From contig DXFE01000092.1 in NCBI GenBank assembly GCA_019114585.1, positions 1-10,746 on the forward strand: a stretch of 10,746 nucleotides of DNA. The letters are read 5' to 3'. The position numbers were made by a program, and so were the translations under genes. Source of the stretch: Gemmiger_A avium. GTDB taxonomy: Bacteria; Bacillota; Clostridia; Oscillospirales; Ruminococcaceae. The notes beneath the pieces were generated by a model. The model saw nothing but the letters and a program-made list of their open reading frames with translations. It made no database searches and was not told the origin of the DNA. This document shows, piece after piece, positions 1-6,842 of this stretch. How positions within the stretch are numbered: position 1 is the stretch's first letter; each line of letters opens with the position of its first letter.

Positions 1-1414
1 GCGCCAGCACCGTCTGGGCGTTCACCCGTTCCGGCTCGGCCTGCAGAGAGGTGAGCATGGCGTGCACACCGCTGTCGGAAAAGCCGGCCAGTTCCCCGTC
101 AAAGCGGGAGGGCAGATCCAGCAGGGCCGAGGAGGAGGGCTCCAGCGAGGCCAGAGCAATCTGATAATCGCCGCTGGCCAGCGCGGCCTGGTATTCCTCC
201 TGAGGCAGCTGCCGCACCGTGAAGAAGCAGGCAAACAGCTGCTGCCAGCGGGCGTTGATCGCCCCCACCAGCTGGGTGTAGTCGCTGCCCTCCGGGGCCA
301 GGATGCTGATGTTGCGCAGGGTGGTCTGGCCCAGTTCCGCCATGCCCTGCTGGTACAGGGCCACCGGATCGGAGGCGGTAAACAGCGCGCTGCCCACCGT
401 AGTCCGGTAGCTTTCCCCTGCGTAGTTCACCGAGGGCGGAATCAGCCCCTGGGCCGGTTCGCAGCCGCTGGGCAACGTCAGGTCCGCATCGGTGGCCGCC
501 GATGCCAGCGCCTGCCGCACCGAGACATTGGCCAGCGGGTTGTCCTCGCCGCTGCAGTTGAACAGCAGGCCCCAGGTGCGGCTGGTATAGGCGATCTGCG
601 CCAGATCTTCCGCCGCGGTGTCGCTCAGTTCCGCGCCGCTGGAGCCATCCCGCACCCGGTCGGCAGGGGAGGCGGTGTCCTCCGGGTCCCGCAGCACCAG
701 CCGCAGGTTGTTGATCGCGCTGCCGGAGGTGCTGCGCCGCAGAAACAATCCCTCGCTGGTCCAGTTGTACAGATAAAAGGGCCCGTTGCCCATCACCGAA
801 CTGGAGGACAGTCCGTAGGAGCCCTCGGTGCTGTCAAAGAATTCCCGGTTGCAGGGCATGGCCCCGGGCAGGCACAGTTTGGTCAGAAATTCCGGGTCGG
901 CGGTTTCCAGGGTGATGCGCACCGTGCGCTCGTCCACCGCCTCTACCCCCAGGGTGGACGGGGCCGCCCGACTCTCCCGCACCGCTTCGCTGCCGGCAAT
1001 GCAGCTGAAATCGTCCGCGTAGGGGCTGCCGGTTTCCGGGTCAAATACCCGCTGGAAACCATACACATAATCCTCCGCGGTCACCGCCCGCAGATAGTCC
1101 TGGTTGCGCTGCCGGTACCAGACCCACTCCAGATCTTCTTTCAGGGTAAAGGTGTATACCTTGCCGTCCTCGCTCACCGTCCAGCTTTCCGCCGCGTCGG
1201 GCTGGGGTTCGCCGGATGCGTCCAGACGCATCAGCCCCCGGAACAGGTGCATCACCGCGGTCACGTCCTCGCTGCTGACCGCCAGCTGCGGGTCCAGGTT
1301 CACCGGCACCGCGTCCACCCGCCAGGTAAAGGTGTTCAGATCGGCGCCGCAGCCGGTCAGGCCCAGCGCCAGCAGCAGTATACAAAAAAGGCTCCAAAGC
1401 CTGATTCGCTTCAT
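1..1414 (-). CDS. Peptide/oligopeptide ABC transporter solute-binding lipoprotein (SBP family 5), 3' end off the window
   Basis: This is an extracytoplasmic solute-binding protein of the OppA/DppA type (SBP_bac_5). It would capture peptides outside the membrane and deliver them to an ABC permease. Read on the minus strand from the ATG at 1414, the frame stays open for 471 codons to the left edge. The protein starts MKRIRLWSLFCILLLALGL and then has the lipobox LTGC with Cys22, so it is a lipid-anchored lipoprotein. Family-typical stretches are PVNLDPQLA and VMHLFRGLMRLDASGEPQPDAA near the N-terminus, a DGKVYTFTLKEDLEW segment, a V-T-A-E-D-YVYGFQRVFDP segment, a NGPFYLYNW segment, and NVSVRQALASAATDADL. 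OppA-type proteins are usually about 500-600 residues, so a modest C-terminal part is missing. An AAGGAG site lies 7 nt before the ATG. Any permease or ATPase genes would lie to the left. Peptide specificity is inferred from the family; nickel or other ligands cannot be excluded. Confidence 0.9.
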   Translation of the reverse strand, partial: MKRIRLWSLFCILLLALGLTGCGADLNTFTWRVDAVPVNLDPQLAVSSEDVTAVMHLFRGLMRLDASGEPQPDAAESWTVSEDGKVYTFTLKEDLEWVWYRQRNQDYLRAVTAEDYVYGFQRVFDPETGSPYADDFSCIAGSEAVRESRAAPSTLGVEAVDERTVRITLETADPEFLTKLCLPGAMPCNREFFDSTEGSYGLSSSSVMGNGPFYLYNWTSEGLFLRRSTSGSAINNLRLVLRDPEDTASPADRVRDGSSGAELSDTAAEDLAQIAYTSRTWGLLFNCSGEDNPLANVSVRQALASAATDADLTLPSGCEPAQGLIPPSVNYAGESYRTTVGSALFTASDPVALYQQGMAELGQTTLRNISILAPEGSDYTQLVGAINARWQQLFACFFTVRQLPQEEYQAALASGDYQIALASLEPSSSALLDLPSRFDGELAGFSDSGVHAMLTSLQAEPERVNAQTVLA

Positions 1415-1479
1415 GGCAGATCTCCTTATCCCACAGGATCGGCCCGGCCTTTGTACAGTGCCGCGCCGCATACAAATTC

Positions 1480-1508
1480 ACTATACCAAATATCACAGGC
1501 CAAAACAA
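1480..1508 (-). promoter_or_regulatory. SigA-type promoter of the solute-binding protein gene
   Basis: On the minus strand, TTGTTT (1508-1503) and TATAGT (1485-1480) are separated by 17 bp, and the -10 is preceded by TGG, an extended -10 element. The predicted start lies near 1473, giving a leader of about 60 nt before the ATG at 1414. The core closely resembles the promoter at 9542-9569. Confidence 0.7.
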
Positions 1509-1540
1509 GGCCGAAAGCCGCTTTCTGTGCGGGATTTCGT

Positions 1541-1569
1541 TTGCATCCGGCAGACAAAGCGGCTATAAT
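1541..1569 (+). promoter_or_regulatory. SigA-type promoter of the murD operon
   Basis: TTGCAT (1541-1546) and a perfect TATAAT (1564-1569) are separated by 17 bp. The predicted start is near 1576, about 45 nt before the murD ATG. It is divergent from the promoter at 1480-1508, with 32 bp between the two -35 boxes, so one bound regulator could affect both. Confidence 0.75.
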
Positions 1570-1575
1570 GAGAAT

Positions 1576-1602
1576 GCCCGGCCACAACATCCTATGCCGG
1601 GC
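1576..1602 (+). other. Hairpin at the predicted 5' end of the murD mRNA
   Basis: GCCCGGC (1576-1582) and GCCGGGC (1596-1602) form a perfect 7-bp GC-rich stem with a 13-nt loop. It begins about where transcription should start and ends a few bases before the ribosome binding site AGGGAGG (1607-1613). It has no T-run, so it is not an intrinsic terminator. mRNA protection or a weak effect on initiation are possible roles; both are inference. Confidence 0.5.
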
Positions 1603-1620
1603 GGTAAGGGAGGATGCGGG

Positions 1621-3012
1621 ATGCAGCAGTACTATGAACCGCTGGCTTCGCGGGTACGGGGCCGCAAGGTAGCGTTTATCGGGGCCGGTGTCAGCCATCG
1701 GGAGCTGATCGGCCAGTTTGTGGAGATGGGCGCCCAGGTGACTCTGTGCGACAAGCGCACCGCCGACCAGATGGGCGAACTGGCGGGCCAGCTGGCCGCC
1801 AAAGGGGTGGCGCTGAGCCTGGGGACGGACTATATGCAGGGCTTTGCGGGGCAGGACATGATCATGCGCACCCCGGGCTTTGAGTTCTTCACCCCCGAAT
1901 TGCAGGCCGCGGGCAGGGCCGGCGCCGAGATCACCAGCGAGATGGAGCTGTTCTTTGAACTCTGCCCCTGCGAGATTGTGGCGGTGACCGGTTCCGACGG
2001 CAAGACCACCACCACCAGCCTGATCGCCGCCATGCTGCGGCAGGCAGGCCGCACGGTGCATCTGGGCGGCAACATCGGCCGGGCGCTGCTGCCCATTATC
2101 GGGGAGATCACCCCGGCGGATATCGCGGTGGTGGAGCTGTCCAGCTTCCAGCTGATCAGCATGCGCCGCAGCCCGAAGATTGCGGTGGTCACCAACGTGA
2201 CCCCCAACCACCTGGATCATCATAAGGATATGCAGGAGTATATTGACGCCAAGCGGAACATCCTGCTGTGGCAGACCCCGCCCTGCCGGGCCGTGCTGGG
2301 CTACGAGAACGAGGTCAGCCGCTCCATGCAGGCGGACTGCAAGGGCGAGCAGGTCTGGTTCACCCGCCTGCGGGAGACCGACAACGGCGCGTTCCTGCGG
2401 GAGGACGGCATGCTCTGCATGGCCGAAAAGGGTACCGTGACCCCCATCCTGCCCAAGGACGAGGTGCGGCTGCGGGGCCTGCACAACATCGAAAACCTGC
2501 TGGCGGCCACCGCCGCGGTGTGGGGCCTGGTGCCGGTGGCGGACATCGCCGCCGTGGGCCGGGAGTTTGCCGGGGTGGAGCACCGCATCGAGCCGGTGCG
2601 TACCCTGGACGGGGTGCAGTGGTTCAACGACTCCATTGCCTCCAGCCCCACCCGCACCATCGCGGGGCTGCGCAGCTTTGATCAGAAAATCATCATCATC
2701 GCCGGCGGCTATGATAAAAAGATTCCCTACGAGCCGCTGGCCCCGGAGATCCTGGCCCACGTGAAGGCGCTGGTGCTCATGGGGCAGACCGGCCCGCTGA
2801 TCGAAAAGGCGGTGCGGGAGTGCCCGGGCTTTGCCGAGAGCGGCCTGGTCATCGAGCACGCGGCCGACATGGCCGAGGCGGTGGCTGCCGCCCGCAAGCT
2901 GGCCAAACCGGGGGATATCGTAAGCCTGTCCCCGGCGTCTGCCAGTTTTGACCTGTATCCCAACTTTGAGGTGCGGGGCCGCCACTTCAAGGAACTGGTG
3001 AACGCCCTGTGA
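1621..3012 (+). CDS. murD: UDP-N-acetylmuramoyl-L-alanine--D-glutamate ligase (MurD)
   Basis: MurD is the cytoplasmic ATP-dependent ligase that adds D-glutamate to UDP-MurNAc-L-Ala in peptidoglycan precursor synthesis. The 463 residues match the family length (about 440-460). Visible in order are an N-terminal Rossmann-like segment KVAFIGAGVSHREL; the ATP P-loop TGSDGKTTTT (123-132); VVELSSFQL; the Mur-ligase stretch NVTPNHLDHH (192-201) followed by the lysine expected to be carbamylated, K211 in DAKRNIL; EHRIEPV; NDSIASSPTRTIAGL; and the C-terminal LSPASASFDLYPNFEVRGRHFKEL. The ATG at 1621 is chosen because AGGGAGG sits 7 nt upstream. An in-frame ATG at 1594 lies inside a hairpin and has no ribosome binding site. 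It is the first gene of an operon with the next two genes. No other mur or division genes are in the window, so it lies outside a classical dcw cluster on the right side at least. Confidence 0.96.
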   Translation: MQQYYEPLASRVRGRKVAFIGAGVSHRELIGQFVEMGAQVTLCDKRTADQMGELAGQLAAKGVALSLGTDYMQGFAGQDMIMRTPGFEFFTPELQAAGRAGAEITSEMELFFELCPCEIVAVTGSDGKTTTTSLIAAMLRQAGRTVHLGGNIGRALLPIIGEITPADIAVVELSSFQLISMRRSPKIAVVTNVTPNHLDHHKDMQEYIDAKRNILLWQTPPCRAVLGYENEVSRSMQADCKGEQVWFTRLRETDNGAFLREDGMLCMAEKGTVTPILPKDEVRLRGLHNIENLLAATAAVWGLVPVADIAAVGREFAGVEHRIEPVRTLDGVQWFNDSIASSPTRTIAGLRSFDQKIIIIAGGYDKKIPYEPLAPEILAHVKALVLMGQTGPLIEKAVRECPGFAESGLVIEHAADMAEAVAAARKLAKPGDIVSLSPASASFDLYPNFEVRGRHFKELVNAL

Positions 3013-3758
3013 TCGCTCCGCTCACCGGCCCGGCGCCGCTGGGCCCGAACGCGGGGGCGCTGGCCGCCACCATTGCGGTCAATCACCGGCTGTACGCGAA
3101 TTGCCCCGCCCTTTGCCGCACCTTTGCCACCAGCGAGGGCGGTCTGGTGCAGCTGCGGGGGGACGGGGCGCTGGCCGCCGGCCCCGCTGACAGCGAGGAA
3201 CTGGCGGGCTTTCTGACCTTTGCCGGGGTGCGGGCCCTGCGCAGCGACGGGGCCGCGCCGGAGGGCTGGCGGGCCGGGGAACCGGTGTGCCAGCTGGCAC
3301 TGACCGGTTCGCTGCCCGCGCTGCCCGCCCCCCAGGGGGCGCGGCTGAGCGAAGAGCCCTCCCCCCGGCTGGCGGCGCTTTTACAGCCCGGCCTGACCGG
3401 GGAGGAGCAGGACAATTTTTACGCCGACCTGTGCACCCGCCGCAACCACGGCCAGGGGGCGCTGGTCACGGCGGTGGAGGAGGGCGGCGGGCCGCTGGGC
3501 TGCGCCGCCCTGCTGCTGGAACCCGGCTCCCGCACCGGGGTGCTCACGGCGGTGGCGGTGGCCCCCGCCGCCCGGGGTAGAGGCCTGGGCCGGTGGCTGG
3601 TGGCGGAACTCTGCCGCCCCTACGGGGGCTGGCGGCTGCTGCTGGAGTGCGCCCCCGCCCTGACCGCCTTTTATGGCCCGCTGGGCTTTACACAGCCAAA
3701 CGATCTCCCCGCGCCCCGCTGGTGGGTTCCGGCGGATCGGGAAAATTGTAAAATATAA
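3009..3758 (+). CDS. GNAT-family N-acetyltransferase with an unassigned N-terminal half
   Basis: This is a predicted acetyl-CoA-dependent N-acyltransferase of 249 residues; the substrate is unknown. The C-terminal part (about 130-230) carries the GNAT fold. VLTAVAVAPAARGRGLGRWLV (178-198) contains the acetyl-CoA pyrophosphate-binding motif RGRGLG (189-194), and FYGPLGF (221-227) is the usual final motif. Residues 1-120 are Ala/Gly/Pro-rich with no motif I recognise; they could be a degenerate first GNAT domain, as in two-domain GNAT proteins. The GTG start at 3009 overlaps the murD stop codon in the arrangement GTGA, so translation is probably coupled to murD. The nearest purine-rich site (AAGGA, 2988-2992) is rather far upstream. 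Its stop codon overlaps the ribosome binding site of the next gene. The overlap suggests co-expression with murD but does not prove a role in the cell wall. Confidence 0.8.
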   Translation: MIAPLTGPAPLGPNAGALAATIAVNHRLYANCPALCRTFATSEGGLVQLRGDGALAAGPADSEELAGFLTFAGVRALRSDGAAPEGWRAGEPVCQLALTGSLPALPAPQGARLSEEPSPRLAALLQPGLTGEEQDNFYADLCTRRNHGQGALVTAVEEGGGPLGCAALLLEPGSRTGVLTAVAVAPAARGRGLGRWLVAELCRPYGGWRLLLECAPALTAFYGPLGFTQPNDLPAPRWWVPADRENCKI

Positions 3759-3773
3759 GGAGAATTATACGGA

Positions 3774-5033
3774 ATGTTGAAAGAATGGTTCGGCATCAGC
3801 GACGCGCTGCTGGCCGTGGACAAGCAGGCGCTGGAACTGTGCGCGCCGGAATTTGCCAAGGTGGACGCCATCCGCGACCACAACCAGCTGAAGATGCTGC
3901 ACGCCTTTACCGAAAACCGGGTGGCCGCCACCCATCTGGCGGGCAGCACCGGGTACGGCTATGACGACGCGGGCCGGGACAAGCTGGACCGGGTATTCGC
4001 GGATCTGGTGGGGGCAGAGGACGCCCTCTGCCGGCCCCATTTTCTCTCCGGCACCCACGCGCTGACGGTGGCGCTGTTCGGCTGCCTGCGGGCGGGGGAT
4101 ACCCTGCTGGCGGTGACCGGCCGCCCCTACGATACCCTGGAAGGGGTCATCGGCATCAACGGGGCCGGGGCAGGCTGCGGCAGCCTGGCCGAGTACGGCG
4201 TGAAGTACGACGAGGTTCCGCTGGTGAACGGCCGGGAACCGGACTGGGAACAGATCGCCCAAAAGGCCCCCGGGGCCACCGTCTGCCACATCCAGCGCAG
4301 CCGGGGCTATGCCAACCGCCCCGCCTTTGATCTGGAGACCATCGGCCGCATCGTAAAGACGGTCAAGGCCGCCAATCCGGACGCGGTGGTGCTGGTGGAC
4401 AACTGCTACGGCACCTTTACCCAGACCGAGGAGCCCACCGCCGTGGGGGCCGACCTGATCGTGGGCAGCCTGATCAAGAACGCGGGCGGCGGCATTGCCC
4501 CCACCGGCGGCTACATCGCGGGCCGGGCCGATCTGGTGGAGAAGTGCGGCCACCGGCTTACCGCTCCGGGCACCGGCCGGGAACTGGGCTGCACCCTGGA
4601 CACCCTGCGCCAGCTGTATCTGGGCCTGTACTACGCCCCAGGAGTGACCGCCGAGGCCCTCAAGAGCAGCATCTACGCCAGCTGCCTGCTGGAGCTGCTG
4701 GGCCGCACCGCCACCCCCCGGTACAACGAGCCCCGCAACGACATCATCACCAGCCTGGACACCGGCAGCGCCGAGGCGCTGGTGGCCTTCTGCCAGGGGA
4801 TCCAGGCGGGCAGCCCGGTGGACAGCTTTGTGGCCCCGGAACCCTACGCCATGCCCGGCTACGAGAGCCCGGTGGTCATGGCGGCGGGGGCCTTTACCCT
4901 GGGCAGCAGCATCGAGCTCAGCTGCGACGGGCCGCTGCGTGAGCCCTACACCGCCTATCTGCAGGGCGGACTGAACTTTACGGCCACCCGCGCCGGCATT
5001 CTGGTGGCGGTGCAGCGGGCATTTCATCTGTAA
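3774..5033 (+). CDS. PLP-dependent methionine gamma-lyase/'aluminium resistance' family protein (COG4100, YnbB-like)
   Basis: This is a fold-type I pyridoxal-phosphate enzyme of 419 residues, close to the usual length of the family annotated as methionine gamma-lyase family or aluminium resistance protein (Bacillus subtilis YnbB). Recognisable parts are the N-terminal NRVAATHLAGSTGYGYDDAG, the PLP-phosphate region HFLSGTHALTVALFG, GRPYDTLEGVIG, HIQRSRGYANRP, VVLVDNCYGTF with D209 expected to contact the pyridine nitrogen, and VGSLIKNAGGGIAPTGGYIAG with K235 as the probable Schiff-base lysine. The C-terminus is conserved-looking up to TATRAGILVAVQRAFHL. The reaction of this family is not firmly established; carbon-sulfur lyase activity is an inference from homology. 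The gene starts 15 nt after the acetyltransferase, with AAGGAG (3757-3762) overlapping that gene's stop codon, so it belongs to the murD operon. Confidence 0.9.
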   Translation: MLKEWFGISDALLAVDKQALELCAPEFAKVDAIRDHNQLKMLHAFTENRVAATHLAGSTGYGYDDAGRDKLDRVFADLVGAEDALCRPHFLSGTHALTVALFGCLRAGDTLLAVTGRPYDTLEGVIGINGAGAGCGSLAEYGVKYDEVPLVNGREPDWEQIAQKAPGATVCHIQRSRGYANRPAFDLETIGRIVKTVKAANPDAVVLVDNCYGTFTQTEEPTAVGADLIVGSLIKNAGGGIAPTGGYIAGRADLVEKCGHRLTAPGTGRELGCTLDTLRQLYLGLYYAPGVTAEALKSSIYASCLLELLGRTATPRYNEPRNDIITSLDTGSAEALVAFCQGIQAGSPVDSFVAPEPYAMPGYESPVVMAAGAFTLGSSIELSCDGPLREPYTAYLQGGLNFTATRAGILVAVQRAFHL

Positions 5034-5044
5034 AATGTAATATT

Positions 5045-5071
5045 TTGGCATGCTTGTCCGTATTGTATAAA
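5045..5071 (+). promoter_or_regulatory. Possible promoter of the YcxB-like gene
   Basis: TTGGCA (5045-5050) and TATAAA (5066-5071) lie 15 bp apart in the AT-rich gap after the PLP enzyme gene. The boxes are good but the spacer is short, so this is a tentative call. Read-through from the murD operon is the alternative, since no plus-strand terminator is visible in the gap. Confidence 0.35.
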
Positions 5072-5077
5072 AACAAC

Positions 5078-5095
5078 GCGGCCCTTTGCGGCCGC
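5078..5095. other. GC-rich hairpin in the leader of the YcxB-like gene
   Basis: GCGGCC (5078-5083) and GGCCGC (5090-5095) form a perfect 6-bp stem with a 6-nt loop. The plus strand has no T-run after it. On the minus strand the stem is followed by a T-rich stretch, so it could stop antisense transcription. It lies just upstream of the ribosome binding site GAGGT (5099-5103). Confidence 0.4.
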
Positions 5096-5109
5096 CATGA
5101 GGTACAACC

Positions 5110-6231
5110 ATGCAGCCAAACGAATTTATTCTCAGCAAAAAGGAACACAAACGGTATCTGAATGCCCTGATGCGGATGCCCGGCACCCAGCTGCACAAAC
5201 AGCTGGTGCTGACCCGCGCCATGTCCGCGGTGATCTTTGTGGTGATCGTGGCGCTGGCGTTTCTGGTGCAGCTGCCCGGGGCGTTGCAGGATCCGGGCCG
5301 CCTGCAGAGGCTGGGCAGCACCACCCTGGTGGAGATCGTTCTGCTGGCGATCCTGGCCTGGTTCATGCCGCCCTGGAGCCTGCGCCGCCGCCAGATGCGG
5401 ATGGAAGCCCTCAACGGCATCAAGGGCGACCGGTTCAAGGAGACCAGCCGGGTCTGGGTGGAGGATGGCTTCTACATCCGGCAGACCGGTCAGGCCGCCG
5501 CCAACCGGCTGCCGCTGGCCGGGCTGCAGTGGGCCCGGCTGGGGGAGGGCTGCGGCGTGGTGCTGCAGTTTGAAAACGGCATGTGCGACTATGTGCCGGT
5601 GAAAGCGTTTCACGCCGGATGCCCCGCGCCCGCCTGGTGCCGCTGGCTTATGGAGCAGGCGGACGCCGCCCGGCAGCAGGATCTGGGCGAGCCGGTTCCG
5701 CCCGCGGTGACCGGCGGGGAAGGGCAGGTCTGCTTTACGCTGGACAGGGAAGAACTGGCCGCGCTGCTTGCCGAGATGAGCAGCCTGGTAATGCGCACCG
5801 GCAGCTACTGGCGGTTCCTGGCGCCCCAGCTGGTGGCGCTGGTGCTGGTGCTGGCAATGCTGATCCCGCTGGCCTTTTCCGAGCCGCTGCTGGCGGCGGT
5901 GCTGGGGCTGATGCTGGCGCTGGTGGTGGTTATGCGGCTGCCGCCGGTGCAGCGGGCGCTGGTGCGCCGGCAGGCCAAACGGCCGGAGATGAACCGGTTT
6001 CTGGGTTCTCAGAGCCTGACCCTCACCCCGCAGGGGGTGCTGGTGCGCCGGGCGGACGGGGACAGCCTGATCCGGTACGAGATGTTCCGCCGGGTGCTGG
6101 CGGGCAAGCAGGGGGTCTACCTGGTGATGCGCAGCGGCGTGCAGGCCCATGTGATCCCCAACGAGGCCTTTGCGGACGAGGACGCCCGGCAGGCGTTCAT
6201 CCGTCAGGCGGAGGAAATGATCCATTCCTGA
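5110..6231 (+). CDS. Membrane protein with two tandem YcxB-like units
   Basis: This is a predicted integral membrane protein of 373 residues with unknown function. It has two copies of one layout. In the first, LSKKEHKRYLNAL (8-20) precedes two membrane helices (about 38-55 and 71-87), a basic LRRRQMR segment, and a soluble domain (about 112-186). In the second, LDREELAALLAEM (211-223) precedes two helices (about 237-255 and 258-275), a basic VRRQAKR segment, and a soluble domain (about 301-372). The soluble part, with a pattern like LTPQGVLVRRADGDSLIRYEMF followed by YLVMRSGVQAHVIPNEAF, resembles the C-terminal domain of YcxB-like proteins (about 170 residues, two helices). The ATG at 5110 follows GAGGT by 6 nt. 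The nitroreductase begins 21 nt after the stop and is probably co-transcribed. The YcxB assignment is by pattern only. Confidence 0.75.
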   Translation: MQPNEFILSKKEHKRYLNALMRMPGTQLHKQLVLTRAMSAVIFVVIVALAFLVQLPGALQDPGRLQRLGSTTLVEIVLLAILAWFMPPWSLRRRQMRMEALNGIKGDRFKETSRVWVEDGFYIRQTGQAAANRLPLAGLQWARLGEGCGVVLQFENGMCDYVPVKAFHAGCPAPAWCRWLMEQADAARQQDLGEPVPPAVTGGEGQVCFTLDREELAALLAEMSSLVMRTGSYWRFLAPQLVALVLVLAMLIPLAFSEPLLAAVLGLMLALVVVMRLPPVQRALVRRQAKRPEMNRFLGSQSLTLTPQGVLVRRADGDSLIRYEMFRRVLAGKQGVYLVMRSGVQAHVIPNEAFADEDARQAFIRQAEEMIHS

Positions 6232-6252
6232 ACCATAAAGGAGGCAGAAACC

Positions 6253-6759
6253 ATGAACGGAACCGAACTGATCCGGGCGCGCCGCAGCGTGCGGCGTTTC
6301 AAGGCGGGGGAACCGGTGCAGCCGGAACACCTGCATCTGATGCTGGAGGCGGCCATGATGGCGCCCAGCGCCTGCAACACCCGTCCCTGGGAGTTTGTGG
6401 TGGTGCGCAGCCGCCCGGTGCTGGATTCGATCATGGAACTGCATCCCTATACCAAAATGCTCGCCACCGCGGCGCTGGCGGTGGTGGTCTGCGGCCGGCC
6501 GGACCGGCAGCAGGGCCGCTGTGCTGAGTTCTGGCCCCAGGACTGCGGGGCCGCTATCGAAAATCTGCTGCTGCAGGCGGTGGAACTGGGGTACGGCGGC
6601 TGCTGGTGCGGCTGCTGGCCGGTGGAGAACCGGGCCCTGGCGCTGAAAGAATTGCTGGGCACCCAGGGTATGCCGCTGGCGGTGGTGGCGCTGGGCGTTC
6701 CCGACGAGGCGCCCGCCGCCCGGGGGTTCTACGACCCGGCCCTGGTGCGTGAGATCTGA
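6253..6759 (+). CDS. Small nitroreductase-family flavoprotein
   Basis: This is a predicted FMN- and NAD(P)H-dependent oxidoreductase of the nitroreductase superfamily, cytoplasmic, usually a homodimer; the physiological substrate is unknown. The 168 residues match the short clostridial members. The N-terminal IRARRSVRRFKAGEPV (8-23) carries the Arg-Arg-Ser-x-Arg FMN phosphate signature. MMAPSACNTRPWEFVVV (35-51) is the second FMN-contacting motif. QDCGAAIENLLLQAVELGYGGCWCG forms the central helix and turn, and the C-terminal part contains GMPLAVVALGVP. The stretch C117-W-C-G-C-W-P has three cysteines at alternating positions. Homologues often have one or two there, so this is a mild oddity; no metal cluster is implied. 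A strong ribosome binding site, AAAGGAGG, lies about 9 nt upstream. The gene is the last of the plus-strand block and is followed immediately by a strong terminator. Confidence 0.9.
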   Translation: MNGTELIRARRSVRRFKAGEPVQPEHLHLMLEAAMMAPSACNTRPWEFVVVRSRPVLDSIMELHPYTKMLATAALAVVVCGRPDRQQGRCAEFWPQDCGAAIENLLLQAVELGYGGCWCGCWPVENRALALKELLGTQGMPLAVVALGVPDEAPAARGFYDPALVREI

Positions 6760-6768
6760 CAAAAAGAT

Positions 6769-6812
6769 ACCGGCAGGGGGCGCGCTCCGTATGGAACGCG
6801 CCCCCTGCCGGT
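6769..6812. terminator. Bidirectional intrinsic terminator between convergent genes
   Basis: ACCGGCAGGGGGCGCG (6769-6784) pairs perfectly with its reverse complement at 6797-6812, a 16-bp stem. The 12-nt loop can itself form a 3-bp inner stem with a GTAT tetraloop. On the plus strand the stem is followed by TTTGTATGT, and on the minus strand by ATCTTTTT. It lies 9 nt after the nitroreductase stop and 30 nt from the end of the degV gene, so it can serve both. Confidence 0.9.
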
Positions 6813-6842
6813 TTGTATGTGTGCAGAGAAAATGGCGAAGGA

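Noticed and set aside
62..1672. Long plus-strand open frame of 536 codons
   Set aside because: It is antisense to the solute-binding lipoprotein, which has a lipobox, a promoter, a ribosome binding site and clear family motifs. The plus frame is Arg/Gln/Gly-rich with no domain and no ribosome binding site.
1426..2985. Minus-strand open frame of 519 codons over murD
   Set aside because: MurD is unmistakable on the plus strand. The minus frame is a His/Gly/Gln-rich shadow.
5078..5095. Hairpin considered as terminator of the PLP enzyme gene
   Set aside because: The stem is only 6 bp and no T-run follows on the plus strand, so termination in that direction is not supported.
3765..5438. Minus-strand open frame of 557 codons
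   Set aside because: It lies antisense to the PLP enzyme and runs into the next gene. Its composition is typical of a GC-rich shadow frame, and K235 and the other PLP motifs identify the plus-strand gene as real.
4978..6762. Minus-strand open frame of 594 codons
   Set aside because: It is antisense to both the YcxB-like protein and the nitroreductase, is His/Gln/Pro-rich, and has no recognisable domain. Its start overlaps the nitroreductase stop without any ribosome binding site.
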